Shown: positions 48,880-62,047 of the stretch, in pieces
Layout: each line of letters opens with the position of its first letter
Numbering within the stretch: the stretch's first letter is position 1
DNA from: Polytrichum commune
Taxonomy: Eukaryota; Streptophyta; Polytrichopsida; Polytrichales; Polytrichaceae
Assembly: GCA_950295325.1 (NCBI GenBank)
Contig: OX485805.1
Span: 32,787,501 to 32,851,500, forward strand
Direction: 5' to 3'
Length of the DNA: 64,000 nucleotides
Program-made: the position numbers and the translations under genes
The notes under the pieces: model-generated
Told to the model about the DNA's origin: nothing
Databases searched by the model: none
The model's input: only the letters and a program-made list of their open reading frames with translations

Positions 48880-50330
48880 GTATCTACATCGATTTATTAT
48901 TAATACTACACTATAGATCTAAAATAGTGTGGCCCACACTAGTCATTTTCAACCCATGTAAATGTTCTTGCTATCACTATACGGTGGCAAGTTTAGACGA
49001 TTGTCCAGGGACCATTGTTGGTAAATCAACAATGGCACATCAATTTTAATGTAAACTTAGTGTAATGATCTTATCCCATACCAAATAGATTTACATGAAG
49101 GAAAGAAAGATTTTATTCAACATCCATAGAGTTCTTGTGTAGAACATAGAGATCACAAATCTTGTGCTGATTTGAAATTCACTTGTGTGGAAGAATCCCA
49201 AGGTTCACAGAACAAAATGCGTAAGACCATTCCATATTTGTAAAGATGGCATGTCAAAGAGATTTAAACATCCAATCCTCACCAAAACACATTAAACAAT
49301 TTATGGTGTTTAGTGTCATGTGCATTATTGCGAAGGGCCTCAACTGGATGCCTAGAAGTCTCAAAGTCTCAACTCCGCTATTCATCAATATAAGTAACTC
49401 TTCTAGGTGAAAAAATATATACATTATGTCATCTAGATTAGCATATTGGAATACCTGAAATTATAGATTGCATTTTGGTATTTGAACACATGGTACTATA
49501 GAGCATGCTAATGGGCAGTCTCATTTGTGTCTCATACTTTAATCCACTTGTAAACCATAGTGTAATATAGGCATACAACTTGATAACACATTGCTCTTAC
49601 GCATGCCTGTAGATTATACGCACTTGATCAACTTTTCATCTGTGTGCTTAGTTGGTCATTCAATGTGATACACCTTGCCATAAACAGTCACATCCACAAA
49701 TGAAGTTCGCATTTAAGAGTTCATCTGCTCGACCAGCTGAAATCCCTCAGAACAATGAAGTATTTTGAATCAAAGATTGTTGGGAAACATGTTAAAATAT
49801 AAACGATTTGATGAATGCATCAACAAAGTACAATGATCAAACGTCTATGAGCAGGATCTTCATTATGCAATTACGTGCTTCCAAGTCCTTTCCTGCATTT
49901 GTTACACGAATGTATTTATGAAGAAAAAAGAATTTGCAGTTGACAGACACCTCCTTTTCAGCGTCAGTAAATTAAGAGTTTGGCATTAGTTGTAGTATTT
50001 GCATAGTATTTACCATTCCAGGTCAATGTGCTCTCAAACAATTCAAACACGCGACAAATAGAAGATAATAGGGGATCAGACAAAGGTGAATGAAAAATTA
50101 AGCATGAATATATTTGCAAAGTTACATGACCCAACCTATAAAATCAGCTACAATTCTTATTTCCATAGAGATCAGCCTGCCAAGATGTATAATTCGTCAC
50201 AAACGTGTATACTAGAGGGCCTCTGTCTTTCACAGGAGAGGAAAAAAACGTTTAATGGAAACAACTTACATGACCCAAACAAATGAATGTTTGTAAGATA
50301 CCAGTCACCTTTACTGCAGACCTACATGTC
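48880..50330. other. Gene-free stretch downstream of the SPIRAL1-like gene
   Basis: No supported gene. 49330-49600 resembles 6330-6600: 'cgaaggg(c)ctcaactggatgcct' against 'cgaaggatttacactagatgcct', then 'ttgtaaaccatagtgtaata' against 'ttgtaaaccgttgtataaca'. This is therefore another dispersed repeat. The segment 50330-50737 is probably the 3' UTR of the next gene. Confidence 0.4.
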
Positions 50331-50737
50331 AACAAGTGTTGCAATTTCAGACTATTAAGCGCAGGGGAAGAAGACCCTCAAATCAAAATGGAAGCTCCCA
50401 GGAGCTCCAACATCATGTCTTCTGCACCGCTTTAGCAAGAGAGGAGAGGCTCCAGAGTTCTTTGCATGAAAACTAATAAACCTCGGCTACAACACACAAA
50501 CACCAGTCTTATTTTGACAAAGAAGACTCCTAAAAACAATCTCCCTCGTGGACTCTCTTTCGGCAAAACAAACTGCTTCGGTTAACACTGGCACTGCACA
50601 CAAGTTTGATTCCAGCAAAACCTTAGTCTATGAACGCCCAGTGACTTAGATTCTAAATTGCTGCAAGTTGCAACTTTCCTGATCATGCAGGCATAATCTG
50701 GTACACAAGTAATGTGCTTTACATCTACAATCCACGC

Positions 50738-52593
50738 CTAGTTGCCGCCAAACAGGTAACCCAAGGATGATCCTCCGCCGGGCGCTGCGTGCACCTTCGT
50801 TGAGGGTCGGTCCTGAATTACAGCAAACAATGCATCAGTTGCAACATAACAAGAAAACCAGCGAATAGTCAAAACCCGCGACGGCGGAAAGCTTGTCATT
50901 CACAGAAGCTAGTCAAACAACCTCAAAAATTAGAGCATAGTCAGAGTCCAATTGATTGGGAATCAATTCAAATAATCCCTCACTAATTCGTCCCAACAAC
51001 ACTTATTATAAGCAGCAAACACAAAAAGCGACAGTACTCTACCATTTCAATCTAAGCTTTGAAACTCAGTTCCAGTTCCAAACTCTATCGACATACGTAG
51101 ATAAATGGTAACCCAAGCCACCAAGGATAATTGCGGACAAATGCGGGTAGAGGCAGCCATATAAACAGTTTCAAATAGGCTCTGAGATCTTAAAACATAT
51201 TCGCCATTGATAAAATGATCTTTTAACCTAAAAGATGTGTAACTGAAGAGAATATAATCATATAAACGGAATGCATAACGCTAACCGATGAAGGTTTTAG
51301 GAATCCCAAAGTATGTGAGAAGTGAGAACATTTGCACAGAACGTCCTACTTCTCTCCAAGCACAATAATAAACCCTGAGCAATGAGGAATCTAAACCAGG
51401 AAGAACTGGACATACAAAAGACAAGAGGAAAACACCTCCGTTAAATACAAGCTTGATTAGAACTCCAAGCGTGTTTAGAACGTACAGGCAGTAACTGCTC
51501 CAGGACATCTCTTAAACCTAAAAGGATAGGACAAACGTACCCACAGGAAATCCACTTCTTTTACAACCAGAAGGAACAATGCTGACCAATAGATGTTGTA
51601 AAAACTGAGGCTGAACTAAACAACAAGAGGCAAAAGAGCATAAAAACATTTTGGTACAGTCATAAACACGCTTAGAGTCTGTGACAGCCAATTAATCGAC
51701 AACAGAGCAGCGAGGGCAAAGTCCAACCATTCTCACGAACTGTTCCCAAGAGCTTCAGAAAGTAAAGTGCAAAGCTAGAACAAGCCCGAGGCAATCGTAA
51801 TAATGTAAATGAGATGCAGGCAGGTCTAGGGGTGGAAAGCAGATTTGCAAAGCAATAAGAAATTGAAGGCTACGCAAAACATCAAATGCAAATGGCCAAC
51901 TATAGGCCAGGTTAGCCACCATCTTAGATCCTAACATATTTCCCGTGCTTCTCAGACAACTCGTCCGACTATCCAACCCTGTTCCTTCGGAAGCGCAAGA
52001 AGAAAAAAATATTGTCAACGTAAATGAGGTGCAGACGACTCTAGAAGTACCAACCAGATTTGCATATCAATAAGAAACCAAAATCGAAATACAGACACAT
52101 TCAATGAGAGAAAGACACATCGGCCTAGTTTTCCAAAAGCATAGATCTCACAGCCCCAATCGCAACGAAACACATTGCGCGTGCTCCCTACGCAACATGT
52201 AAGAATACAAGGAGTAGACCCGATTTACTCAAGAACCACAAGATCAAGAACATGCCAAACTCGGGCACTCACAGTGATAAAGTTTCCGGTATTTTGGCCG
52301 TCAGCGCGATGGTAGTTGTTGGAGTTCCTTCCCATCTTGTTGGCGCCCATGTCGAGCGAGGTACCATTGTCCTCTGCCTTGGCAGTAGGAGCTGCGGCAG
52401 GTGGCGGTGGGGCGCCGGCCGCCTTCTCCTCCGCGGCGATGTTCCTAGCTAACCCAGCAGGTCGCTGCTCGGGGGCAGGGTGGTGTGGCTCCGGCGCATG
52501 TGCCTTCGCCGCGGGCTTGGCCGGGCCGGCGTCGGCTCCGAACAAGTATCCCAGGGAGCTTTGTCCTCCTCCGCTGCTTCCTCCACGCACCAT
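50738..52593 (-). CDS. SP1L: SPIRAL1-like microtubule-associated protein
   Basis: Two coding exons in transcript order: 52593-52273 and 50812-50738, with a 1460-bp phase 0 intron (FIT|gtgagtg ... cag|DRPS). The product is 131 residues. The family signature is present at both ends: GGGQSSLGYLFG at residues 8-19 and GGGSSLGYLFGGN at the C-terminus, with NNYHRADGQNTGNFITDRPS around the exon joint. SPIRAL1 proteins bind cortical microtubules and their plus ends and control directional cell growth. The middle (residues about 20-75) is rich in Ala and Pro and makes the protein slightly longer than most family members. A 5' UTR intron is likely: donor aatcag|gtaagtgaag ending the leader exon at 53138, acceptor near 52611. 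Short (gaca)n repeats precede the ATG. Confidence 0.95.
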
Positions 52594-52610
52594 TGTGTCT
52601 GTCTGTCTGT

Positions 52611-53137
52611 CTTTCAAAAGACAACACTCGTCGTCAGATAAGATCCATCCGCCTAACCTACCACGTACACCAACATCCAAACCAAACCAGAAGCCCTCAC
52701 CTATCACACCCCCCCCCCACAACACACACCACAATGCCATACATCACTCCTTAAACACAAAGTGGGGCACCCAACATCAACATACCCTATAAACCCCGAC
52801 TCTACTCCTACCTCACCCTTCCGATGACACCTAAACCCCCACCTCACAGATCTCACATCTACACTTTGCCCCACAACCCACTCAACCCTCGAACCCACAA
52901 CACCCAAACCACTACCCCCACCTCACAGATCTCCAATCCACGCATTCACACCAAGGATCAACAACCTCTCCATACACCCACACATCCACACCCACACATA
53001 CCAACACATACAAACACACGCCAGCTTCACAGATCACTCTTCCACTTAACAGATCCAGCATGCCACTGCTAATACAATGAGGGAAGAGACCAAATTTCAG
53101 AGACGCAGGAATGCAGCATACATACAACTTCACTTAC
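52611..53137 (-). other. 5' UTR intron of the SPIRAL1-like gene
   Basis: Donor aatcag|gtaagtg at 53138/53137 and probable acceptor ttttgaaag at 52611. The sense strand is strongly G/T-rich (52700-53020 has almost no G on the plus strand) and holds four GATCTGT motifs, at 52846-52852, 52925-52931, 53029-53035 and 53049-53055. These resemble the GATYTG core of plant intron-mediated enhancement motifs. Confidence 0.6.
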
Positions 53138-53330
53138 CTGATTGAAGGCGTAAGGTGGAGCGGTGGGAGCTGGAGAGAGGGAATAGGAGAGGAGAGGAGA
53201 GTGAGAATGCGAGGAGTGGGAGAGCGAAGACAAAGTGGGGGGGAAGGAAGCGGAAGAAGAGACGATATTTTGTCGTGGCAAGGGCGAGGTGGAGGTGGAC
53301 GTAAAGTAGGGTTTGTTGCTCTTGGTATGT
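53138..53330 (-). promoter_or_regulatory. Leader exon and proximal promoter of the SPIRAL1-like gene
   Basis: On the minus strand a CT-rich leader (53160-53260) ends at the donor at 53138. Upstream, the minus strand reads caaaccctact near 53310, which contains the telo-box AAACCCTA found in many plant promoters. No clear TATA box was seen. Confidence 0.4.
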
Positions 53331-53460
53331 AAGAAAGTAAAGGTATCATACTAAAGCTTGTTATTTACCTTTGTAGTCTCTACTCTCCCCTTTTTTTTCT
53401 CCCTTCCTTTCTAGTTTCTACTTAGCTAATTTCTCTTACCGAGGTGGTGAGGCTCCACCC

Positions 53461-53544
53461 TAACTTACGAGTTAGCGAGGATTAGCTAACCCAAATTCTA
53501 GCTAACTTGCAAGTTAGTGAGGATTAGCTAACCCCAATTCTAGC
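53461..53544 (+). repeat. Two tandem 42-bp units
   Basis: Units 53461-53502 and 53503-53544 share 'gaggattagctaaccc' and 'aattctagc', with a few differences. Confidence 0.85.
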
Positions 53545-53549
53545 TAACT

Positions 53550-55850
53550 AAAATCATGGCCGTATCACCTAGCTAGGCGAAGTAGCTAACAATGTGCCAT
53601 GTGTCATGCTCACGTTCGCCACAAGCCACTTGTATCCCACATGGAAACTACGATCTGGCACATGTAAAGATGAAATAAGGCGCTCTCTATGGTAACTTGT
53701 ATGTGAGCTAATCGATTGCACAGCCGCACATCCCACTTACCACTAACCGATTTAAGGTTGACCAATTTAAGAGAGGAGTTAAGGTTGATTGACCAAATAT
53801 TTGCTCAACTTGCCCATGTATTGAACATGACACTAATTGTGATACATTCTAATTATGTGGGCCACACCATTAGTGTTTTGTTATGACTAAATTATAATTA
53901 AATATGATAATCATGATTAAGTTTTATTTTATATCTACACTTAAAAATTGGAAATTTCATTTTAATATCATGTTATCACCAAATGGTTATTTTATAATCT
54001 AGAATGTATTTTAATTTAGGATGATGTAAAATATAGTGTGGTCCATCTTCGTAGCGGAACGGAAAAGAGATGGGGAAAACGAAAGGCGGCCATCCGAGAC
54101 AAAAAACTTTGGTTACTGATTTGTAAAAGTTACTTAACATCAGGGGTATGGATGAGTTAAGATTTCTTCACAAAAGCAAGGTCCCGGAAGTTAACTAACT
54201 GCTTTTTTGATAATGTTTTTAAAAACCTTGGTTGAAACTAAGCAATACAGTTATGAGATAGATTAGTTCTCACATAGGTTAGCTACCTTATATGTTAGCC
54301 AACTCTCTCAAATGGGTAGTGCAAGCACGATATAACTAATTTGAGTGGTCACTTACTCTAACCAAAGCCTTAACATGGATGTGTGGTTGGACCCTTAAGG
54401 TGATATGCAGGTGTTATGCGCTTACTTTTCTTCACTAGACCCCTAGATTTGATTAGTATGTGGTCCGGTGAGGATCAAAGAGCAAACATCATAAATACAC
54501 GTGTTTCAAAGAGGGTGGCCTATAGCTTCAAATATCAATAATTGCTCAACATGCGATACTAAACACAATTGGGAGGTCTTGTGCATGTATCTAGTCAGGA
54601 AATCATAACATGCACTTTCCAATAACCATAACTAAAGCATGTAAGGTTTGATTTTCAATCCAGTTTTTACGTATGTTTCATTGTAGATTTACTAATGGAA
54701 CACGAGTTTTGTTGCAAGAATCTAATCAACAGAAGTTGGAGAACATGAAAAACGACCAAAGAATACCCACACACTTTAGTAAGGTTGAGGGATCTTTAAC
54801 TGATAAAATAAGAGAATGTGCATTTGTTTAGGAGGAATAATTTATGGGGATTACTTTTCCTTTGAAGAAAAAAGAATGTAAGGAAAATGCAAAAATAAGA
54901 TAAAATTTTATGAATATGAAATTGCTACAAATTTTGAAGCATTAAAGTTTAGGGGAGCACCCAACAATCTAAAGGTCAACCATAGCCGCTCACCTTAATG
55001 CTAATTTTTGGCTACAACAACTATCAAAACTCTTATGAGGGTAATCAATCACAAGCTGCCACCACATAAATCTTAACTCCATTTGCCTAAAAAATATAGA
55101 TCTCATCCATGTCAACATTGCAAGCACTCTAGTGAGCGGTTTAAATGGATTTGGTCGACTATGGATGCCTTGACCTTACTCCCTCTTTCTTCTACATACT
55201 TGGTTCCTTACTTTCATGCATTGACTAATTTACATGAGCGCTATTTGGTTCATTCTTTCATGTTGTCCAACTTCTACTGATTAGGTTTACACAACAAAAA
55301 AATGGTCTTGCATTAGCAAATCTACAAAAAAAACATCTGGAAAAAAACGGATTGAAACTCGAACCTCCCCTGATTTAGTTATGGTTATCGGAAGTGCGTG
55401 TTTGTTGATTTCTTAATTAGATGTGTACGTCCTCCCAACCGTGTTCACTATCGAGCGTAAAACATTTATTGAAATTTGTATACGTAGTCCAATATCTTTA
55501 AACATGTGTCTTTATGATGTATGCTCTCTAATCCTCACCAACCATGTACCAATCAAATATAGGGGTCCGATTAAGAAAACTAGTCACCACCTTAATTAAA
55601 TAAATAAACAAGCAGTTAGTTGCAAGAGTGTTATGCTCGAGTATTATCTTGCACACGTGGCCAATTTTGGTTGGTTGTCCAACCAAGACCAAAATTTGGC
55701 TCATTTTGAGAGATTGCTCGACGTCAACAAGCACTTGAAACTTGACTCTCCACTTGAAGAGCGAGCTACTAACACCCTGTGTGGCCAATTCTAATTGGTT
55801 GGCTGCCAAAACTTTGGTCCATTTCAAAGACCACCCCTAGGTCTCCTCCC
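53550..55850. other. Gene-free stretch with an inverted repeat
   Basis: No supported gene. Segments at about 54600-54755 and 55235-55400 are inverted copies of each other ('aagttggagaacatgaaaa' against 'ttcatgttgtccaactt'; 'ataaccataacta' against 'tagttatggttat'). A direct relative of the second segment is at 63675-64000. Confidence 0.45.
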
Positions 55851-55979
55851 ACAAGACAAAGCCAATAAGATGACATTGGTGCCCTTGTCCTCCAACATGA
55901 GATTGGCAATTGTTCTCTGCTACTTTGATCATGCTCTACCAAGTGTCATTTAAGGGATATTTCCTTCCCTTTGAAAGGT

Positions 55980-58020
55980 GTTCATCATTCATGCATTGAA
56001 CCATGTACCTTGCCCCTTGTAGTTATTGTGTTTCCATGTACGTGATGGAAATCAATATGTGTCCCAAGTGAAGCATTTGTGGCACCCGTGTAAGGTCGGG
56101 TAGTCACACCTATTCCCGACAATTTTGGCTAGGGTGATTAGGGTGACTAGGGAACCGATTATCTCGTTGGATTGTAAAGTGGATTCATTTCAAAGTGGAG
56201 TTAGTTATCACCGCCATTTCTACTCCCTCTTCTTCTAATTACTTGGGTTCTTTCATGCATTGAACATGTATCTTCCCGTTGTATTATGATGCGTCCATGT
56301 AATAAATCAATACATGCGGAGTGCCTCATGACAAGTGAAATGAAGCACCAATGTAATGTAAGGTAAGTCACCATTTTTGGCTAGTTAGGGTGATTTGTCT
56401 CATTAGATTAGTCGTTCAAAGTGGGTGTTGGAGCCATGCGACTCAAAATAGTTGAATCATATCTCAATTTCATGGGAGGATGTTTTGGTACCTTTGTAAC
56501 CTACTTACGCTCTCACTCTCTCCGTCCGTGTCCCCTCTTTATTCTACTTACTTTCTCTTTCTTTTGTTTATTGAGCATGTACCTTCCCATTGTTTTATGA
56601 TGTTTCCATGTGTGATGAATCAATACACACGGAGGGCTATGATGGGCCAAGTGAGGCATTTATGGCACCCATGTAAAGGTAAGGTAGTCACACTTATTCC
56701 CGACACTTTTGGTTAGTTGTCGTATTTAGGGTGTCAATTTTTCTTGTTGGATTAGTTGTTCAATGTGGATTTAAGTCAGGAGCCATCATAACATTATTCG
56801 GCCACGTGGGTTGGTTCCATGATCTTGGAATATGTCAATTATGTTCCATGGGTCCCTCAAACAAACTAGGAAGAATCATTTACTATTCATATGTTCAGGC
56901 TAAACCTTAAAATTTGGATGGAGTTATACTCCCGACCCTATGCGCAAAAACTATTGTTCATACCAAGAATATTTGCACGAGACAATGTTCATCCCAATAG
57001 TATTCCATGTACATACTGATAATAACGGAAATGTTGTTGGCAACACCGACACTATTCATAATATTCTTACTATTCAATTGGCACTATTCATTATTTGTAC
57101 CAACGTTAATTTCTTCTTCTTTTCGAAGTCTCTTTCCATGAAGGTCAGATATTGGAGGCCCATGCCATGTGCTACATATAGAATAGAACACAACCATGCA
57201 GCTAAATAATGTTATGATGTGACTCGAACTACTTGAATCATATCTCGATTTCATGCAAGGATAATTTGGTAGCTTTGTGGGCTGCTCATCCTCGCACTCT
57301 CTCCCTCTAGTTTCCCCTCTTTGTTCTACTTTCATTATTTTCTTTCATGACGATATCTACCTTTCTCTTTGTATTAACTTATGATGTTTCAAATGTGCGG
57401 TGAATCAATATGTGCGCCATCGACCATGGAAGAACCTATGACATGCTAAGAGAAGCATTGGCACCCATGTAAGATAGTCGAATCTAGTCCCAACACTTTG
57501 GTCGAATTTGAGCGATTAGAGAACGAATTTGTCACCAAAACAATTTGTGGGACATGTGTAAGGTAGACACACCTATTTTTGACATTCTAATGAGTTAATG
57601 AGAATAGGATGCCAATAAACTCTTTATTGTATAACCCTTTCAAAGTGTATTGAGGAGCCATGCATCTCAATATGTTTGAATCATATCTCAATCTTGTATA
57701 AGGATGTTGGGTACCTTCAAAGCCATATTTTTGCCACAATCTCTCTCCTACCATTTCTCCCTCATTTTTCTCCACTTTATTTTATGGCTCCACTAGATTT
57801 TATGTACTTTTTCCCTTTTATTACCTATGGTGTTTGCATGTGTGATGAATGAATACACATGTCTCCATCCACGGCCCTATGACGGGCCTATGGAGGCATT
57901 TGTGGCACCCGTGTAAGATATTTGCGGTATATGCATGCACCTATTCTCAACACTTGGCAAGTTAGAGAATTTAGGATGCCAAATTATCTTGTTGGATTAG
58001 CCTTCCAATACAATCGTCTC
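55980..58020 (+). repeat. Diverged tandem array, units of about 300-450 bp
   Basis: Repeated anchors in the same order: a 'gatgaatcaatacacacgg' type sequence (near 56045, 56305, 56615, 57400 and 57845), then 'ggcacccgtgtaag' or a variant, then 'ttggctag...agggtgattag', then 'cttgttggattagt' and 'ttgaatcatatctcaa'. A family B fold-back element (56778-57223) is inserted among the units. Confidence 0.6.
56778..57223. mobile_element. Fold-back element, family B, uninterrupted copy
   Basis: Ends 'ccatcataacattatt' and inverted 'aaataatgttatgatg'. The interior is partly coded as repeated 'actattcat' motifs. It matches the split copy at 43123-44160. Confidence 0.6.
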
Positions 58021-60087
58021 CATAGCGATGACCCTTGACAAAACTTCGTCGCATGCATATTAATTTTTTAGAATGAAATGCAATATTTTATAGCATAAAT
58101 AATTTCAACGTTAGGATTTTGACCCCATGAAAGGGGGGTGGGGCTTACCAATGAAGTAAGTCCTAGTTGGATTGAAATAGTCACATACGTATAGGGGTGG
58201 TTTTTTTGAAAGTTTTTTCATCCATTACGTTATAGAAGTAATTTATATGTTACCTCCTGGGGGGTCACTCCCTTGTAGTTAGTGGGGACAAGTGCGAACA
58301 CATGGTGCTTTTAGGGGGCATGTAGTATTGGAGAAGGTAAATATTGTGGACCCTATTATCATCTTTTTTCTATAACATCTGTTATGTTTGAGGACCCTAT
58401 GGGTAGGTTAACTTGGTATTTATTTTTCTTTTACATGGGCATATAGTAGTTATTGTAGTTTTTGTTGATGTCATGTAAAATCTAACACTTACACATACAA
58501 GATCACAATTCACACATCAACACGACATGCACACAATTTAGCTTCCTAGTATGCACTTTATTCAATCAAAACATACATACATGGGATTGGTGATAAAATG
58601 CTTGTTTTTGACAACACATGCAAATGCTTCCAAAGCCTGTGTTAAAAAACACAATTGCATACATACCCGACTTCCTTAGTTTTAGGATTCCAAACTAGCA
58701 AATGGTTTTCCCTCATCGGCGCACTTAGTATTTGAATGCCTTCAACCACTAGTTTGGATGGTCAAATGCAGTCAAGACAATAGACTTCCCTTTAAAGGCT
58801 TGTGATTGGGGATGATCACTAAATTGGACTCCCTTCCTTTGAGTCCAATCCCTTTACAACCCTCCACACAATGCACCTTTACTATACCCAACAAAATTAT
58901 AGTATGAAGACCTCAAGTGCCATTGGTGATCCTCCAAGGTTATAAGTTTCATTTTTCCCCCTAAATTTCTCTATGGCCAACAAGTGTCTAGATATAACTT
59001 GGGCACTTACCAATGTAGATTGAACACCATGTGTCACATGGTCAATGTCTTCACCACTAACTTTAGAACTAATGGGTGGAGACAATGGTTGGTCAAAGTC
59101 ATCAAAAGAGATAAGATTTTGGATTTCAATCTCTTATGCTATGCACTCTAAGGTTGGTTGGGAGTTAAAAACAAAACATGGATCAACCACACGCATGAGC
59201 TTTCTAGATTCAAGGTTGAGATTGGCTAGTGGCATAACATGCACATCTTTTGGGGGGGGGGGGGGGACCTTTATTGAGCCCCTCAAGCTCGCTATTAATC
59301 TTGCATCTTATCTCAATATATAATAATTGGAAGGTCCAATCTACAATATGAATACCTTCAATTAGTGGTATGAGTTTTGCATATGTGTCACCCTCAACAC
59401 ACTTGCAAGATCCGATAAGATATGGACTAGCATAGGCATCAGCAAGTGAGAACAATTTCAACTTCAAAGACATGGCAAACATGGTTTATGACCAACAACC
59501 CCACTAAAACCAAATACCTCGAGTCACAATTGGTATCGCTCATATGAACACCTCTTGTTAATGTCACCCCGTCCCTCTACGTCGACAATGCTCCAAAATT
59601 TTATGAGAGATCACAATAAGAATTCATAACCCTAAATCCTACCCATATTCCTAGCAAGCAAAAAACCGAAGGAAGGACATATGAAGGTTGAAATGGACAC
59701 CTGAAGAGCACAACTATGCGCATGCGTGTGCTTTCCAACCTTCAACAATCAACCATCAACACTCGCCAAATTCACAAGATGGTGGGAGTTTGCACATATA
59801 GGAAAACTTTGAAGAGCTCCCACAAACCCTAACTAAAAACTCACAAAGCCAAACCAAAATGCACAAACCCATTGGGAGCCCTTCTCGCATCTAACCCAAC
59901 ATATTACATCCAACTATCATGAGACATCCATGATATGTCATCCAAAGGTGCTCATCCATAGTGTGGGGCCTTAATATATCTTGTTTTAATTCTCCACCGT
60001 ACTAAACCCTACGATATGTTAGTTTTAGAACACATCTAATATGATCAATTTGTAAACACCCTAATTTATTTAAACCAAGGAGTTCAA
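58021..60087. other. Gene-free stretch, possible old coding remnants on the minus strand
   Basis: Minus-strand frames at 59210-59482 (90 residues) and 58897-59085 (62 residues) are moderately protein-like but match nothing I recognise; they are probably decayed transposon coding sequence. A 15-base G run lies at 59252-59266. Confidence 0.3.
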
Positions 60088-60579
60088 TACAATCCACCCT
60101 CGATAAATGTTACACTTATAAACGTTAACTCATTATATTTGTTAATAAAATCGTACTCCCCTCATATTGCTAACTAAAATGTTAACTATGTGAAATGTTA
60201 ACAATAATTTACTCCCCTCTTTGTTAAATTGCCACTTATAAATGTTAACCTACGAAATACATCCAATACTGTGTGATGGCATTCATTACATTGACTCACA
60301 ACCTTTCAAAGTGGCAAAAGCCACCAAATTTGACTTTTGTGATCAAATTATTCATCTAGACTATATTGATTCTTATTTTGTTTCATAAAAATAAAAGATT
60401 GATTTGGTACACATATTTTATATATGATAATTTTGCAAAACTCTCCCTCCATAATTGTAATGAATTTATATTTGTTAAGCATTCAAAAAGCTCCCTTTAT
60501 AACTGTTACAATGTTAACTCACTATAAATGTTATGAAAATTTTACTCCATAGCCTAACATTTATAGAGGGTGGACTGTA
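60088..60579. mobile_element. TA-flanked pogo/mariner-type MITE
   Basis: The element is 60090-60577 (488 bp) with TA on both sides (60088-60089 and 60578-60579). Its terminal inverted repeats of 23 bases differ at two positions and read ca(a/g)tccaccctc(g/t)ataaatgtta. The motif tgttaac recurs through the interior. The CAGT-type ends and TA duplication fit the Tc1/mariner-pogo superfamily. No transposase is encoded. Confidence 0.75.
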
Positions 60580-61690
60580 TATAACTTGAGCTTTGTTACA
60601 AGTACGGGTTTATAATTTGTAGGTCACAACTATAAAATGAACCCTATATTTGTTCTCACATAGTTTTTGAAACCTCCCCCCCCCCCCCCAAAGATTCTAT
60701 CATACAACTCAAACATGTTGTAAATTTGGGGTAGATTTTACAAAGTATCATGTTAGTCAAAGGTGAAAACCTTGAAACTTCTTATTGCTCTTGTTTCATA
60801 TCTAATTTTAAGCTCATTCAACCCCAACATCAAAATCGAATACCTCAACTTGGTTTTTTAAGATTAGTAGGCTAGGATGACTCACCTATAAACATATAGC
60901 AATGTAGGCTTTTTTCTGTTTTCTTTTTTCTTTTATTTTTTTATGCTTCCATATGTGATGAACCAACGTGTGCATCATCGGTGGCCAACTTAGGAGTTTG
61001 TGACACTAATGTATGCTAAAGGTGATAACGTTGTAACTTGGATTTTTCTTTCAAAACTCGTCTAATCTTATTTTCAAACCCCAACAACACCCTAATTTGG
61101 AATAAGGAGATTACGATGGAATGAGAACGTGTAGACCCTTACCTAATAATCAAAATTTCAATTAGAAGTAGTAACGATTGTGTGTGGGAGACCGTCAACA
61201 CATGAAGGACCCTAAAGCTGACATTTAGGGGAGCGGTCCATGATGATCTTGAAACCAAAACATATTCGTGTTAAGTAAGGTCACATTGTGTTGCAAATGA
61301 TGGTGCACTTACTTCAAAGAAATGTTATCCATGGCAATACCAAGTTATGTATTGGTGTCCCCCTATGTTTTGGTTTTGGCCCATAAGCCGAGGCTAAAGC
61401 ATTTATATAGGAGATAGAGAAAGGAATGTGGCCAATCATGGGGATGCTAAGGTGGAAGAAGAGATAAGGCATCCATAAGTCCTCCTATATATCCATGTAT
61501 ATGTGAGAGCTTGATGGGAGGGTGACACGTAGGCGCAAAGTATGGGAAAGGATCGAGACTAGTACAAAATAAATGACGTTTTTATCACGTGGGCCAATGA
61601 CGAAGAGTTTGTCTAAAGTAGAGAAATGATGGAGACCAAATTTAGACAATGCAAATGGTGAAGGCTTTGTATTATACAAAAGGTAGATGT
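60580..61690. other. Gene-free stretch
   Basis: No supported gene. One more relative of the 55.9-58.0 kb unit lies near 60950-61010 ('gtgatgaaccaacgtgtgca'), and a 14-base C run at 60676-60689. Confidence 0.4.
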
Positions 61691-61692
61691 GT

Positions 61693-62042
61693 CACTTCAC
61701 ACACAAGACTGAAGGCCCATGACCATTGCATTCTAAGGTCTCTCATTGGCCAAAAATGTTGAGACCATTCAAGTTCACTTCACACTAGAAGGTGAAGGTT
61801 GAAGGGTTCAAAGACAATATCATGGATGACAAGTCTACATGGATTCTTACATGGCATACTATGGATAACATTCCATGGTCTACCGAAAATTACGTTAGGC
61901 CCACCTCCAAGAGGTTGGTATGGTGGAAACTCCAGCAACCCATGTCAAAATCAAGGGTCTTAGACAATTGGTATGGCCTTTAGATGAGAGTCAAAGGTCC
62001 TCGTAATTACATGGTCACGGTCATTGGTTGATGTGTGAAGTG
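61693..62042. mobile_element. Fold-back element, family A, copy 3
   Basis: 350 bp, starting 'cacttcacacacaagact' and ending with the inverse 'ggttgatgtgtgaagtg'. Shared blocks: 'gcccatgaccatt', 'ccatggtctaccg', 'aggcccacctccaagagg'. A family D repeat follows at once. Confidence 0.6.
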
Positions 62043-62047
62043 TCTCT

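Noticed and set aside
52316-52792. 158-residue plus-strand open frame, Ala-, Gly- and Pro-rich
   Set aside because: It is antisense to SPIRAL1-like exon 1 and its intron, where GC-rich codons keep several frames open.
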